Positions 8,430 through 18,236 of a stretch of 60,964 nucleotides of DNA are shown here, one piece after another. Position 1 is the stretch's first letter. The number at the start of each line of letters is the position of its first letter. Both the position numbers and the translations under genes were made by a program. This stretch comes from an uncultured Gammaproteobacteria bacterium (lineage in GTDB: Bacteria; Pseudomonadota; Gammaproteobacteria; Arenicellales; JAANXG01). Below the pieces are notes generated by a model. That model made no database searches and was not told where the DNA came from. It worked only from the letters and a program-made list of their open reading frames with translations. The stretch covers positions 1 to 60,964 of the forward strand of contig CAMYKW010000011.1 of the NCBI GenBank assembly GCA_947259175.1, in the 5' to 3' direction.

Positions 8430-10595
8430 ATGGCGAAAAAAGATTCCAGCCAAGGACTGTACTTGGTATTGATCAGCGTGCACGGACTGATCCGTGGGCA
8501 TAATCTCGAGCTTGGCCGCGACCCGGATACCGGCGGCCAGATCCGTTACGTGGTGGAACTCGCGCGGGCCTTGGGTGAACATCCCAAGGTCGCGCGCATC
8601 GATCTGCTCACCCGCCGCATCGTCGACAGCAACGTCAGTGCCGATTATGCACGGCCGCAGGAAAGCCTCGGCGATGGTGTCAATATTGTGCGCATCGACG
8701 CCGGGCCCGACGCTTATGTCCGTAAAGAGGAATTGTGGGACCACTTAGACACCTTCGCCGACAACGCGGTGGAATATCTGCGCGCAGCGGGTCAATCACC
8801 GGATGTCATTCACAGCCACTACGCAGACGCCGGTTACGTCGGCACCCGGGTCGCGGCGTTGCTCGGCCGCCCCCAGGTGCACACCGGCCATTCTTTGGGC
8901 AGGGTGAAGCGAAGAAGGCTGCTGGCGGCGGGGCTGAAGACCGTGCAGGTGGAGGAGCAGTACAACATGTCGCGGCGCATCGACGCCGAGGAAACCGCGC
9001 TCGGCGCCACGGAACTGGTGATCGCCAGCACCCACAATGAGATCGACGACCAGTACGCGCGCTACGATTTTTATCAGCCGGAAAAGATGCGCGTCATTCC
9101 GCCCGGGACCGATCTGAATATTTTTTCTCCGCCCACCGGGGACGAAGCCGGGGCGCCGATCGCGGCACAGATCAATCGATTTCTGCGTGACCCCGACAAG
9201 CCGATGATCCTGGCGCTGTCGCGGCCCGATGAACGCAAGAACATCGCCACCCTCATTAAGTGCTACGGCGAGTCGGACGAACTGCAGAAGGTGGCGAATC
9301 TGGTCATCGTCGCCGGCAACCGCAACGACATACAGGAGATGGACAGCAGCGCCCAGCGGGTGTTGACCGAAATCATCCTGCTGATCGACCAGTACGACTT
9401 GTATGGGAAAGTGGCCTATCCCAAGCACCACTCGCCGGATGAGGTGCCGGTCATCTATCGCCTGACCGCCGCATCCAGCGGGGTGTTCATCAACCCGGCG
9501 CTCACTGAACCGTTCGGGCTGACCCTGATCGAGGCGGCCGCCAGCGGATTACCGATCGTGGCCACCGAAGACGGCGGGCCCCAGGACATCGTCGCCACCT
9601 GCAATAACGGCATTCTCATTGATCCCCTGGACGAGAACGCCATGGCCAAGGCGCTGCTCAAGATTCTCTCCGACGCCGCCGTCTGGCGCCGCTTGTCGCA
9701 CAATGGGCTCAAGGGGGTTCACGAGAATTATTCGTGGCAGGCGCATGCGCGCCGCTTTATCGACACCATCACCCCGCTGCTCGAGGGTACGGCAAACCTG
9801 CCGCGCACGCCGCGGGTACGCCGGCCGATGCTGTATCACGATCGCGCCTTGTTCACCGACATCGACCAAAATCTGCTCGGCGATCCACGGGCGCTGTCCG
9901 ATTTGGTGGACCTGATTCTCGAGAACCGCAAGTGCATCAGCTTCGGCATCGCCACCGGCCGCAGTCTCGAATCGGCGCTGGCGGTGATGAAGCGCTACGG
10001 CATACCGCTACCCGATGTGCTGATCACCAGCGTCGGAACGGAGATCTATTACGCGCCCCAGCTCAGCGTCGACAAGAGCTGGGCGCGCCATATCGATTAC
10101 ATGTGGAACCCGGCCGTAGTGCGCGACACCTTGGCGGAAATCCCCGGCCTCGAGCTGCAACCGAGAAGGGAGCGCAGCCGTTTCAAGGTCAGCTATTACA
10201 TCAACCCGCGCAAAGCGCCGTCCATCGACGAGATCAACAGCCTGTTGCATCAGGCGGATCAGTCGGTGAACACCTTTCTCTCTTTCGGACAGTACCTGGA
10301 TATCGTTCCGGTGCGCGCGTCCAAGGGGCTGGCGCTGCGTTATTTCTCCACCCTGTGGGATATCCCCCTGGATCACATCCTGGCCGCGGGAGGCACGGGC
10401 ACCGACGAAGACATGATGCGGGGAAACACCCTGGCGGCCGTGGTCGCCAACCGCCACGACGAAGAGCTCGAACAACTCGCGGATGCGGACCGGATCTACT
10501 TCGCCACCCGCGCGTACGCCGCCGGCATCATGGAGGCTATCGCCCACTACGACTTTCTGGACGCTTGCCGCATTCCGGCGGAATTCGATGCCTGA
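8430..10595 (+). CDS. sps: Sucrose-phosphate synthase with degenerate C-terminal phosphatase-like domain
   Basis: Makes sucrose 6-phosphate from a nucleotide sugar and fructose 6-phosphate (EC 2.4.1.14) in the cytoplasm. The ATG at 8430 follows AGGAGG. The 721-residue protein opens with the SPS/sucrose-synthase N-terminal signature (HGLIRGHNLELGRDPDTGGQ). It has a GT4 acceptor/donor core with GHSLGRVKRRRL, ALSRPDERKNI and EPFGLTLIEAAASGLP. From about residue 465 it carries a HAD phosphatase-like domain. There the first motif reads DIDQN instead of DxDxT, and the late motif reads GGTGTDED where active sucrose phosphatases have GDSGND, so one metal ligand is missing and the domain is probably inactive, as reported for the cyanobacterial enzyme. 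The separate active phosphatase gene overlaps its 3' end, which fits this view. Confidence 0.93.
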   Translation: MAKKDSSQGLYLVLISVHGLIRGHNLELGRDPDTGGQIRYVVELARALGEHPKVARIDLLTRRIVDSNVSADYARPQESLGDGVNIVRIDAGPDAYVRKEELWDHLDTFADNAVEYLRAAGQSPDVIHSHYADAGYVGTRVAALLGRPQVHTGHSLGRVKRRRLLAAGLKTVQVEEQYNMSRRIDAEETALGATELVIASTHNEIDDQYARYDFYQPEKMRVIPPGTDLNIFSPPTGDEAGAPIAAQINRFLRDPDKPMILALSRPDERKNIATLIKCYGESDELQKVANLVIVAGNRNDIQEMDSSAQRVLTEIILLIDQYDLYGKVAYPKHHSPDEVPVIYRLTAASSGVFINPALTEPFGLTLIEAAASGLPIVATEDGGPQDIVATCNNGILIDPLDENAMAKALLKILSDAAVWRRLSHNGLKGVHENYSWQAHARRFIDTITPLLEGTANLPRTPRVRRPMLYHDRALFTDIDQNLLGDPRALSDLVDLILENRKCISFGIATGRSLESALAVMKRYGIPLPDVLITSVGTEIYYAPQLSVDKSWARHIDYMWNPAVVRDTLAEIPGLELQPRRERSRFKVSYYINPRKAPSIDEINSLLHQADQSVNTFLSFGQYLDIVPVRASKGLALRYFSTLWDIPLDHILAAGGTGTDEDMMRGNTLAAVVANRHDEELEQLADADRIYFATRAYAAGIMEAIAHYDFLDACRIPAEFDA

Positions 10596-11427
10596 CACCC
10601 TGCTTATTTGCACCGACCTCGACCGCACGCTTCTTCCCAACGGGCCGCAGCCTGAATCACCGCGGGCGCGCGAACGGTTCGCTCTAGTTGCCGCGCGGCC
10701 GGAGGTGCGCACAGCCTACGTTACCGGCCGTGATCGCAATCTGGTCGAGGCGGCGATCGAGGAGTACGCGATACCGGAGCCCGATTTCGTCATCGCCGAC
10801 GTCGGCACCTCGGTGTACAGTGTGAACGACGGCGCGTGGGCGTTGTGGCATTCCTGGTACGAGTCCCTCGCCGGCGAGTGGAAGAGCTTCGACGGCAAAT
10901 CCCTGCACGCGTTGCTTGCCGATCTCACTGTATTGAAGCCTCAGGAAGAGACCAAGCAGGGCCGTTTCAAGAGCAGCTATTACGCGCCCGAGTCGAGCGA
11001 CGTTGAGCAATTGAAGAATGAAATTGGCCCGCGCCTCGAGGAAGCCGGTCTGTCTTACCGTATCATCTGGAGCATCGACGAGACCCTGGAAGTGGGGCTG
11101 GTGGACGTGCTCCCGGAACACGCCTCCAAGCTCCACGCCATAGAATTTCTGATGCATCGTCTACATTATGAAAACGCAGACACCTTGTTCGCCGGGGACA
11201 GCGGCAACGATCTGAGTGTGCTGTGCAGCCACATCCCGGCGGTGCTGGTCGCCAACGCCACGGAGGAGGTGCGGCGTGAGGCGCAGCAGCTCTGTGATCC
11301 GGAACACGCCGAAGCCGCCTTGTACTGCGCACGAGGTGGATTTCTGGAGATGAACGGCAATTACAGCGCGGGCATCCTCGAGGGACTCGTTCACTATCAC
11401 CCCTATACCGCGCGCTGGATGCGCTGA
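10588..11427 (+). CDS. spp: Sucrose-6-phosphate phosphatase
   Basis: Hydrolyses sucrose 6-phosphate to sucrose (EC 3.1.3.24), making the pathway irreversible. The start is the ATG at 10588, overlapping the last eight bases of the synthase gene, so the two are translationally coupled. The 279-residue HAD-superfamily protein has all expected motifs: DLDRTLLP near the N-terminus (nucleophile and acid/base Asp), YVTGRDR, FKSSYYA for the cap/phosphosugar contact, and FAGDSGNDLSVL for metal binding. Its length is usual for the family. Contrast with the corresponding degenerate motifs in the neighbouring synthase supports a division of labour between the two proteins. Confidence 0.93.
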   Translation: MPDTLLICTDLDRTLLPNGPQPESPRARERFALVAARPEVRTAYVTGRDRNLVEAAIEEYAIPEPDFVIADVGTSVYSVNDGAWALWHSWYESLAGEWKSFDGKSLHALLADLTVLKPQEETKQGRFKSSYYAPESSDVEQLKNEIGPRLEEAGLSYRIIWSIDETLEVGLVDVLPEHASKLHAIEFLMHRLHYENADTLFAGDSGNDLSVLCSHIPAVLVANATEEVRREAQQLCDPEHAEAALYCARGGFLEMNGNYSAGILEGLVHYHPYTARWMR

Positions 11428-11440
11428 GCGGTCTCCCTGC

Positions 11441-12334
11441 ATGGCGCGCGCACAAACTCCTTTTGTCTTCGGCGAGGTGCTGTTCGACCGGTTTCCCGAT
11501 GGCCACATCGTCCTCGGCGGCGCGCCGTTTAACGTCGCCTGGCATCTACAGGCCTTCGGCCAGGCGCCGGTGTTCATCAGCCGCGTCGGCGACGATCCCC
11601 TGGGCCGCCGTATCCGCGGCGCGATGCAGGCCTGGGGGCTGTCGACCGCCGGCCTGCAACTGGACTCCCGGCATCCGACCGGCACCGTGGAAGTGCAATT
11701 CAATGACGGCGAACCGGCTTACGACATCGTCTTCGGCCGCGCCTACGATCATATCGACGGCGCCGGCCTGCCCCCGGGCGTGCCGGCGCTGCTCTACCAC
11801 GGCACCCTCGCGCTGCGCTGCGCGGATTCGCACCGCGCCCTGGAGGCGCTCAAGGCGGCCCACGAGGTGCCGATCTTTGTCGATGTAAACCTGCGGCCGC
11901 CGTGGTGGGATGCCGAGACGACGCACGCGGCCCTGGCGGCCGCGGCCTGGGCCAAGCTCAACACGGACGAGCTGGCGCTGTTGACCGATGCCGGCAAGGC
12001 GCTGGAGGACAACGCGCTGGATCTGTTGCAACGACACGCTTTGGAACTGCTCATTGTGACCCGCGGCGAACGAGGTGCTATGGTTATCGGTGCGGACGGC
12101 GAAACAACCGTGGTCGCGCCGCCGCCGGCGCAGCCGGTGGTCGACACCGTAGGTGCGGGGGACGCGTTCAGCAGCGCCTTTACCCTCGGATTGCTGCAGC
12201 GCTGGCCGCTGGAACTGACCCTGGACAGGGCGCAGGACTTCGCCAGCGCCATCGTCGGCGTGCGCGGCGCCACGGTGCAGGACAGAGGCTTTTACCAGCC
12301 GTTTATCGAGCAGTGGGGGTTGTTGGATTCATGA
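11441..12334 (+). CDS. PfkB-family sugar kinase, probable fructokinase
   Basis: A 297-residue ribokinase-fold protein. It has the PfkB N-terminal signature ([17 protein letters not shown]) and the C-terminal [13 protein letters not shown] motif near residues 235-247, whose Asp is the catalytic base and whose Gly residues form the anion hole. It lies 13 bases after the phosphatase gene and overlaps sucrose synthase by four bases (ATGA). That position fits a fructokinase phosphorylating the fructose released by sucrose cleavage, as in the sucrose clusters of nitrifiers and methanotrophs. Substrate assignment rests on context; other hexoses cannot be excluded from the sequence. Confidence 0.87.
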   Translation: MARAQTPFVFGEVLFDRFPDGHIVLGGAPFNVAWHLQAFGQAPVFISRVGDDPLGRRIRGAMQAWGLSTAGLQLDSRHPTGTVEVQFNDGEPAYDIVFGRAYDHIDGAGLPPGVPALLYHGTLALRCADSHRALEALKAAHEVPIFVDVNLRPPWWDAETTHAALAAAAWAKLNTDELALLTDAGKALEDNALDLLQRHALELLIVTRGERGAMVIGADGETTVVAPPPAQPVVDTVGAGDAFSSAFTLGLLQRWPLELTLDRAQDFASAIVGVRGATVQDRGFYQPFIEQWGLLDS

Positions 12335-14736
12335 ACCGTAGCTTGGATACGTTACGAAGCGCGATCGATTATCTCAGCGGCTGTCGCGGCGAGCTGGCCC
12401 AGTTCGTTCACGAGCTGCGCTCCGGTGACGCCCGGTTTCTGCTGCGCAACAACATCCACGACCTGTTCGAGCAACTCTGCGAAGCGGATGGCGGCGGAAC
12501 ACTGCGCGCGAGTCCTCTGGCGATTCTGGTAAGCTGGTGTCAGGAGGCGGCGCTCAACGAGTCCTGGGTATATTTCGCCTTGCGGCCGCGTATCGCGAGC
12601 TGGATTTACCTGCGTGTCAGTATCGACACCCTGGATCTGGAGCCGATAGACACGGCGGCGTTCCTGGCGTTCAAGGAACGGCTCGCCACCGGCCACGCGG
12701 ACGACTCATGGGCGCTGGAGGTGGATATGGAGCCCTTCTCCCGTGAGTTCTACAAGCTGCACGAGTCGGAGTCCATCGGCAGGGGGGTCGAATTCCTGAA
12801 CCGCCATCTCTCCAGCCAACTGTTCCGCGATCTGGGAAAAGGGGATAAGCGTCTTCTGGATTTTCTTCGCGTGCACAAATACCGCAGCCAGCAACTGATG
12901 CTGAACGGGAGCGTCGACGACGTGTCCGGTCTGCGTCAGGCGCTGCGATCGGCCGAATCCGTGCTCAAGGGGCAGGACCCGTCCACACCGTGGCCGTCGT
13001 TGGCGCACGAGGTGCGCGCGATCGGATTCGAACCCGGATGGGGCAATACCGCAGCGCGGGTGCGTGATTCCATGCGCCTGCTGCTGGACATCCTCGAGGC
13101 GCCGTCGCCCGGCGCGTTGGAGCATTTTCTCGGCCGCGTACCGATGATTTTCTCGCTGGCGATTGTCTCGCCCCACGGATACTTCGGCCAGTCCAATGTG
13201 CTCGGGCGGCCCGACACCGGGGGCCAGGTGGTTTACATACTGGATCAGGTGCGGGCGCTGGAACGGGAGATGCGGCGCCGCTTGCACGAACAGGGAATCG
13301 ACATAGAACCGCAGATCGTGGTCGTCACCCGCCTGATACCGGAGGCCGAGGGGACCACCTGCGACCAGCGGCTCGAGGCCATCGCCGGCACCAGCAACGC
13401 GCGCATCCTGCGGGTGCCGTTTCGCAACAGCAGCGGCGAGGTGATTCCCCATTGGATCTCGCGCTTCGATATCTGGCCCTACTTGGAGCGCTACGCGACG
13501 GAGGCGGAGCGTGAAGTGCTGGCGGAACTCGGCGGCCGGCCGGATCTGATCGTGGGCAACTATTCGGACGGCAATCTGGTGGCTTCCCTGATGTCCAAGC
13601 GCCTGGGGGTCACGCAGTGCAATATCGCCCACGCGCTGGAAAAGACGAAGTATCTGTATTCCGACCTGTTCTGGCAGGACAATGAGGACAACTACCACTT
13701 CTCCTGCCAGTTCACCGCCGATCTCATCGCCATGAACGCCGCGGATTTCATCATCACCAGCACCTATCAGGAGATCGCCGGCACCGACGAGACCCTCGGG
13801 CAATACGAAAGCCACGCTTCGTTCACCATGCCGGGGCTGTACCGGGTCGTGCACGGTATCGACGTCCACGACACCAAATTCAACATCGTGTCGCCGGGCG
13901 CCGATGCGGAGGTCTATTTTCCCTACACCGAGAACGACCGGCGCCTGCATCATCTAAAGGACAGTATCGACGACTTGATATTCGGCCGCGAGGCCGGCAA
14001 CGACGTGCGCGGCGTGCTCGAAGACGTGGACAAACCGCTGTTGTTCACCATGGCGCGCATGGACCGCATCAAGAATATCACCGGTTTCGTTCAGTGGTAC
14101 GGCGAATCCGAGGCGCTGCGCCGCGAAGCGAACCTGCTGGTGATATCCGGCCACGTGGCGGTGGAACGCTCCGGCGACACCGAGGAACGCGAGCAGATCC
14201 TGCGCATGCACGATCTGATGACGCATTACCAGTTGGACGGCCAGGTGCGCTGGCTGGGCCTGCAACTGGAGAAGCCGTTCGCCGGGGAACTGTACCGCTG
14301 CGTCGCGGATCATCGCGGCGCCTTCGTCCAGCCGGCGCTGTTCGAGGCCTTCGGTCTGACGGTGATCGAGGCCATGACCTCCGGCCTGCCCACCTTTGCC
14401 ACTTGCTTCGGCGGGCCGCTGGAAATTATCGAGGACGGCATCTCGGGATTTCACATCGATCCCAACCGCGGTGATGAGGCCGCGGAAAAGATCGCCGAGT
14501 TTCTGCGCCGCTGCGCTGAGGACGCGGATCACTGGCAGCAGATTTCCGACGGCGGACTGCAGCGGGTCGCCGAACGCTACACCTGGGAAAGCTACGCCGA
14601 ACGGATGATGACCCTGTCCCGGGTGTACGGTTTCTGGAAGTACGTCAGCGACCTCGATCGCGCCGAGACCCAGCGCTATCTGCAGATGTTCTACGGCCTG
14701 CAGTTCCGTCCGCTGGCGGAAAGGATCGAGGCCTAA
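12331..14736 (+). CDS. sus: Sucrose synthase
   Basis: Reversibly converts sucrose and NDP to NDP-glucose and fructose (EC 2.4.1.13). The 801 residues match the usual length of about 800. The ATG at 12331 overlaps the kinase stop codon. The N-terminal half is the regulatory region. The GT4 core begins with the characteristic [25 protein letters not shown] split here as SPHGYFGQ and [12 protein letters not shown], continues with [11 protein letters not shown] and [14 protein letters not shown], and has the E-x7-E motif in [17 protein letters not shown] near residue 671. Together with the kinase it gives the cell a route to recover sucrose carbon as NDP-glucose and fructose phosphate. Confidence 0.94.
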   Translation: MNRSLDTLRSAIDYLSGCRGELAQFVHELRSGDARFLLRNNIHDLFEQLCEADGGGTLRASPLAILVSWCQEAALNESWVYFALRPRIASWIYLRVSIDTLDLEPIDTAAFLAFKERLATGHADDSWALEVDMEPFSREFYKLHESESIGRGVEFLNRHLSSQLFRDLGKGDKRLLDFLRVHKYRSQQLMLNGSVDDVSGLRQALRSAESVLKGQDPSTPWPSLAHEVRAIGFEPGWGNTAARVRDSMRLLLDILEAPSPGALEHFLGRVPMIFSLAIVSPHGYFGQSNVLGRPDTGGQVVYILDQVRALEREMRRRLHEQGIDIEPQIVVVTRLIPEAEGTTCDQRLEAIAGTSNARILRVPFRNSSGEVIPHWISRFDIWPYLERYATEAEREVLAELGGRPDLIVGNYSDGNLVASLMSKRLGVTQCNIAHALEKTKYLYSDLFWQDNEDNYHFSCQFTADLIAMNAADFIITSTYQEIAGTDETLGQYESHASFTMPGLYRVVHGIDVHDTKFNIVSPGADAEVYFPYTENDRRLHHLKDSIDDLIFGREAGNDVRGVLEDVDKPLLFTMARMDRIKNITGFVQWYGESEALRREANLLVISGHVAVERSGDTEEREQILRMHDLMTHYQLDGQVRWLGLQLEKPFAGELYRCVADHRGAFVQPALFEAFGLTVIEAMTSGLPTFATCFGGPLEIIEDGISGFHIDPNRGDEAAEKIAEFLRRCAEDADHWQQISDGGLQRVAERYTWESYAERMMTLSRVYGFWKYVSDLDRAETQRYLQMFYGLQFRPLAERIEA

Positions 14737-14763
14737 GCCGGACATTGCGCCAAGGCGGCCCTT

Positions 14764-14892
14764 ATTGTCATCCCGAGATGTTCGAACGATCCATATTGAC
14801 ATCCTGAGGCGGCAGCCGAAGGATCTTGATCTTGTGACGAAACTGCCGTAGTCGACGTGGGTAAGATTCTTCACTGCGCTCACAATGACAAT
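14764..14892. repeat. Short element of about 129 bp with terminal inverted repeats
   Basis: The element starts ATTGTCAT and ends ATGACAAT, an exact 8-base terminal inverted repeat; extending inwards, 11 of 14 positions pair (ATTGTCATCCCGAG against the reverse complement of the other end). Inside lie phrases familiar from dispersed bacterial intergenic repeats (GCAGCCGAAGGATCTTG, AAGATTCTTCACTGCGCTC). It has no coding capacity, so it could be a MITE-like or ERIC-like non-autonomous repeat. Only one copy is in this window, so mobility is inferred. Confidence 0.5.
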
Positions 14893-14893
14893 G

Positions 14894-14917
14894 TCGCGGC
14901 TGGAAGGCCGCTCCCAC
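14894..14917 (-). repeat. REP (repetitive extragenic palindrome), copy 1
   Basis: Read on the minus strand the site begins with the GTGG head, followed by the stem GCGGC-CTTCCA-GCCGC and a terminal GA. This is the layout of REP elements in Pseudomonas and Xanthomonadales, which are mobilised by RAYT transposases. A second copy of the same design occurs at 51693-51715. Confidence 0.6.
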
Positions 14918-15162
14918 AGGTAGAACCCAGTTGTGGCAGCGCTTTTTACCGTAAACAGAGCACGGCACAAGCAAGCGCGATTCATTTGAGAATCCTTGAC
15001 TGAAAACAAGCAGACTCGGAATGATATAAATGGTTGGAACAGGATCTTGTGGTACAGCAATGGCTGTTGCTTTAATTATAGATGTCGCCACAAGGCGTTA
15101 GACTGCACCTAGAAACATCGACGCTTCGCAAACACTGAAACACACCTGCGAATCTTGCACTC

Positions 15163-16017
15163 GTGTTACAACCGGTAAAAACCCCCTCACGGCCTGTTGC
15201 AGATTCACTGCTTGAATACCTGCTTCGCCACCGCCGCCTGTTCGTGCTGACGGGCGCCGGTTGCAGCACCGCCTCCGGCATCCCCGACTATCGCGATGAT
15301 CAGGGCCGCTGGAAGCACCGGCAGCCGGTGATGTACCAGGACTTCGTGCGCAGCGAGGCAGTGCGCCGCCGCTATTGGGCGCGCAGTCTCTTAGGTTGGC
15401 CGACTATCGAACGCGCGCGACCCAACGGCGCCCACCACGCCCTCGCGGCGCTGGAGGCATGCGGCCATATTCACCAGCTCGTGACCCAGAATGTCGACGG
15501 CCTCCATCAGCGGGCCGGCAGCCGGCGGGTGATCGACCTGCACGGGCGGCTGGATGCGATCGAATGCCTGGATTGCCGACTCACCCAGTCGCGGGCGGCG
15601 TTCCAGAACGCGTTACAGGACCTCAATCCCGGCTTGCAAGCCGAGATCGCGACCACCGCGCCGGACGGCGATGCCGATCTGGAGGACTTTGAGCTGGACG
15701 CGGTGCGGGTCCCCGATTGCAGGCAATGCAGCGGGGTGCTCAAGCCCGCGGTCACCTTCTTCGGAGAAGCGGTGCCCAGGGGCCGTGTAGCGCGCGCCTA
15801 CCGGCGCGTGGAAGAGAGCGATGCGATGCTGGTGGTGGGCTCATCGCTGATGGTGTTTTCCGGTTACCGCTTCTGCCGTGCGGCGATCGAGCAGGGCAAG
15901 TCCATCGCCGCAATCAATCTCGGACGCACCCGCGCGGACGCCGAGTTGACCTTGAAGATCAACGACGACTGTGGCCGCGTGTTGACCCACGTGGCGGAAC
16001 GCCTGGCAGCGTTCTAA
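15163..16017 (+). CDS. Sir2-family NAD-dependent protein deacylase (sirtuin)
   Basis: A 284-residue cytoplasmic sirtuin that would remove acyl groups from lysines using NAD+. Visible motifs are GAGCSTASGIPDYRD (residues 31-45, NAD binding), TQNVDGLH (108-115), catalytic His127 in DLHGRL, a zinc site with Cys135/Cys138 and Cys186/Cys189, LKPAVTFFGEAVP, and GSSLMVFSGY. The DDQGRW segment after PDYR resembles class II (SIRT4-type) sirtuins. The GTG at 15163 is the likely start; no clear Shine-Dalgarno precedes it, so initiation is uncertain. The gene is convergent with glucokinase and overlaps its stop by four bases. Confidence 0.9.
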   Translation: MLQPVKTPSRPVADSLLEYLLRHRRLFVLTGAGCSTASGIPDYRDDQGRWKHRQPVMYQDFVRSEAVRRRYWARSLLGWPTIERARPNGAHHALAALEACGHIHQLVTQNVDGLHQRAGSRRVIDLHGRLDAIECLDCRLTQSRAAFQNALQDLNPGLQAEIATTAPDGDADLEDFELDAVRVPDCRQCSGVLKPAVTFFGEAVPRGRVARAYRRVEESDAMLVVGSSLMVFSGYRFCRAAIEQGKSIAAINLGRTRADAELTLKINDDCGRVLTHVAERLAAF

Positions 16018-16961
16018 TCCTCACGCAGCAACTGCTGCAGGTAAGCATTCAGCCCCACCAGCGCCGGCGCATGGGCGGTAATCAGGAACGCCGGGATCTC
16101 GCTCAGGTAGTCTTCGAAGCGGCCCTTGGACTCGAAGCGCTGGCGGAAACCCGACTGCACCAGTTGCGACCGCAGCCTGGGCAGGATGCCCCCGCCGAGA
16201 TAAATCCCGCCGCGCGCCCCCAGGCTCAAGGCCAGGTTGCCGGCCACCGTGCCGAGGAACGCGAAGAACAGATCCAGCACATCCTTGGCTTGCGGATCGC
16301 CTTCGATGGCCTGCTTTGAGATCGCGGCGGGGGTCAAGCCGTGGGGCGCGGCGCCGGTCACGGCCTCGTAAAGGATCACCAGACCCGGACCGGACAGCAC
16401 CCGCTCCGCGGACACGTGTCCGAAGCGCCGGCGGAGGTGTTCGATGATCCGCGCCTCCCGCGCGTTCACCGCCGGCAGGGTGACATGGCCGCCTTCGCCA
16501 CTGATCGGCGCCCAGCGGTCACCGGACGCCGCCAGCCCCGCCACCCCCAGTCCGGTGCCGGGCCCGAGCACGCCCACCGTGGCCCCGGCCACCGGCGCCG
16601 CGCCGCCGATCTGCACGCGATCGTCACTGCCAAGTTGCGGAACCGCAAACGCAAGGGCGGCGAAGTCATTGATCAGGACCACCCGGTCCACGCCGAATTG
16701 AGATGCCATTCGCGCCGCATCCATGGACCAGTCGAGGTTGGTCAATCGCGCCACGCCGCCGCGAATCGGGGCTGCGACCGCCACCGCGACACCGTCCGGA
16801 TCGGGGAGTCCGATCTCGGCCAGATAGTGCTCGAGTAGCGCGATCGGGTCCTTGAAATCCCGATTCTCATAGCTGCGCACCTGCTGCACGAGGTATCGCT
16901 CACCGCCCAGACCACAACGGGTGTGCGTACCCCCGATGTCGGCAAGCAAATGTCTATTCAT
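16014..16961 (-). CDS. glk: Glucokinase
   Basis: Phosphorylates glucose with ATP (EC 2.7.1.2). The 315-residue protein has the expected length and the Glk/ROK-type motifs: ADIGGTHTR at the N-terminus (phosphate loop), LINDFAALAFAVP (catalytic Asp), LGPGTGLGVA, SGEGGHVTLP, and YLGGGILPR for the adenosine site. It sits near the sucrose operon and could return free glucose to metabolism, though it is on the opposite strand and separately expressed. Its 3' end overlaps that of the convergent sirtuin gene by four bases. Confidence 0.93.
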   Translation of the reverse strand: MNRHLLADIGGTHTRCGLGGERYLVQQVRSYENRDFKDPIALLEHYLAEIGLPDPDGVAVAVAAPIRGGVARLTNLDWSMDAARMASQFGVDRVVLINDFAALAFAVPQLGSDDRVQIGGAAPVAGATVGVLGPGTGLGVAGLAASGDRWAPISGEGGHVTLPAVNAREARIIEHLRRRFGHVSAERVLSGPGLVILYEAVTGAAPHGLTPAAISKQAIEGDPQAKDVLDLFFAFLGTVAGNLALSLGARGGIYLGGGILPRLRSQLVQSGFRQRFESKGRFEDYLSEIPAFLITAHAPALVGLNAYLQQLLRED

Positions 16962-17089
16962 CTAGCAGAATCTCTGCTCTGCCACGCGACGGTCTAGCGC
17001 CATGCGCGAATACCATGACACGGGGCCGCCATCTCTTGCCCACTGGTGTAGCGGCGTCGCGGCGTGCGGCAAATGTTTTTCATCCGTGT

Positions 17090-17989
17090 TTATTTCCCTA
17101 AGTGCCTGCGCACGAAAGCCGCGGTGCGCTGCATGGCGTCTTTGGCGGCGAGATCGTCGGCGAAGGTGCGCACGTTGGGCGGACGGAACTCGAATCCGCG
17201 GCCGACGCCCGGGTAGACGATGAGACGCACATCCCGACCCTTCTTTTTCAGGCTCTCGTAGACGAAGATGATCGGGCGGTGGCGCTGATACTGCTCGTGC
17301 TCGCCGAAGAACATCAACGCCGGCACCTTGAGATCCTCGGCCTCCGGCGCGTATTTGTAGATCTGCATCGGCTCCGCGGCGTTCGGGTCCTGCAGGTGCG
17401 GATAGTAGGAGACCCAACAGGCCACCGCCTGATCCTGTTTTTTGTGCGTGACCAACGCCTTGAGGGACACATAGCCGCCGCGGGTGTGGGAGACGGTGCA
17501 TATCCTGTCGCCACTGATGTGCGGTACGCCGAGCAGATAGTCGATGCTGAGCGCGGTGTCGCGCTCCACCACCTCGTCGTGCTCGATGGGAAACTTGTCG
17601 ATGAAATTGGCGAACCACAGATCCGGGGCGAGCACCACGAAACCGCGCGCCGCCAGCCGCCTGGGATGGCGCAGGGTCAGATCGTCCAGGCCCCGGCGGC
17701 CGTGGACGAACAGCACCCCCGGGTACTTATTATCGTCCTTGGGGCGGAACAGAAACGCGGGGATCTCCTTGTCCCCGGCCGGGATGGACACTGATTCCAC
17801 GACCACTTCATGATTGGCCGGGGCAGGGATCTTGCCGTCGTTCCACCACGCATCGTCCCACCACCACTTTTGCTCGTCCTGGGGGTACAGGTAGCGCACC
17901 CAGCTCTTGTCGTATGTATAGCCCCATTCTTGTGCGCTCGCCGAGAGGGTGAGCGATGCCATTAACAAGCCCAAAATAACCCGTTTCAC
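17090..17989 (-). CDS. Dienelactone-hydrolase-family protein with replaced catalytic triad
   Basis: A 299-residue secreted protein from a GTG at 17989, chosen because AGGTAA lies seven bases before it and a signal peptide (MKRVILGLLMASLTLSASA) follows. The fold signature is that of dienelactone hydrolases (YPGVLFVHGRRG, GFVVLAPDLW, PALMFFGEHEQY, YPGVGRGFEF). At the nucleophile elbow, however, the sequence is SHTRGG with Thr169 in place of Cys or Ser. The acid position has Glu232 instead of Asp, and the catalytic His position is Arg264. A Trp-rich stretch lies near residues 42-49. The protein is probably not a normal hydrolase and may bind a ligand or use a different chemistry. Confidence 0.8.
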   Translation of the reverse strand: MKRVILGLLMASLTLSASAQEWGYTYDKSWVRYLYPQDEQKWWWDDAWWNDGKIPAPANHEVVVESVSIPAGDKEIPAFLFRPKDDNKYPGVLFVHGRRGLDDLTLRHPRRLAARGFVVLAPDLWFANFIDKFPIEHDEVVERDTALSIDYLLGVPHISGDRICTVSHTRGGYVSLKALVTHKKQDQAVACWVSYYPHLQDPNAAEPMQIYKYAPEAEDLKVPALMFFGEHEQYQRHRPIIFVYESLKKKGRDVRLIVYPGVGRGFEFRPPNVRTFADDLAAKDAMQRTAAFVRRHLGK

Positions 17990-18236
17990 GCGACTTACCT
18001 TTGCTTCAGTGTGTGTTTGTCCGCATGCGCCGTGCACCGTCGCCGCAAGAGGCGCCGGCAACGTATCCTATCAGCAAAATACCCGCATTGGGGCGGTCTC
18101 GATGGAATATTCCCGCCTCTTTGGCGGTCTATGTCACTACGGATTCACTCCAGAGACGACCGACTGATCGTACGCGAAATCGGTAGGCTGTGCCGCCGAC
18201 CAAAACGCATGAGACTGCAAACGAGGACCAACGATA

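Larger units (their letters stand above)
14737..15162. other. Intergenic repeat-bearing stretch between sucrose operon and sirtuin gene
   Basis: No gene is supported. The first part holds a short element with inverted ends and a REP palindrome, listed separately. The rest, about 14920-15160, contains no convincing ORF or hairpin terminator; the AT-rich TTTAATTATAG near 15075 may belong to a promoter for the sirtuin gene, but no matching -35 was found. Confidence 0.5.

Noticed and set aside
12706-13953. Minus-strand frame of 415 codons opposite sucrose synthase
   Set aside because: Antisense shadow of a strongly conserved enzyme; no start signal and no domain.
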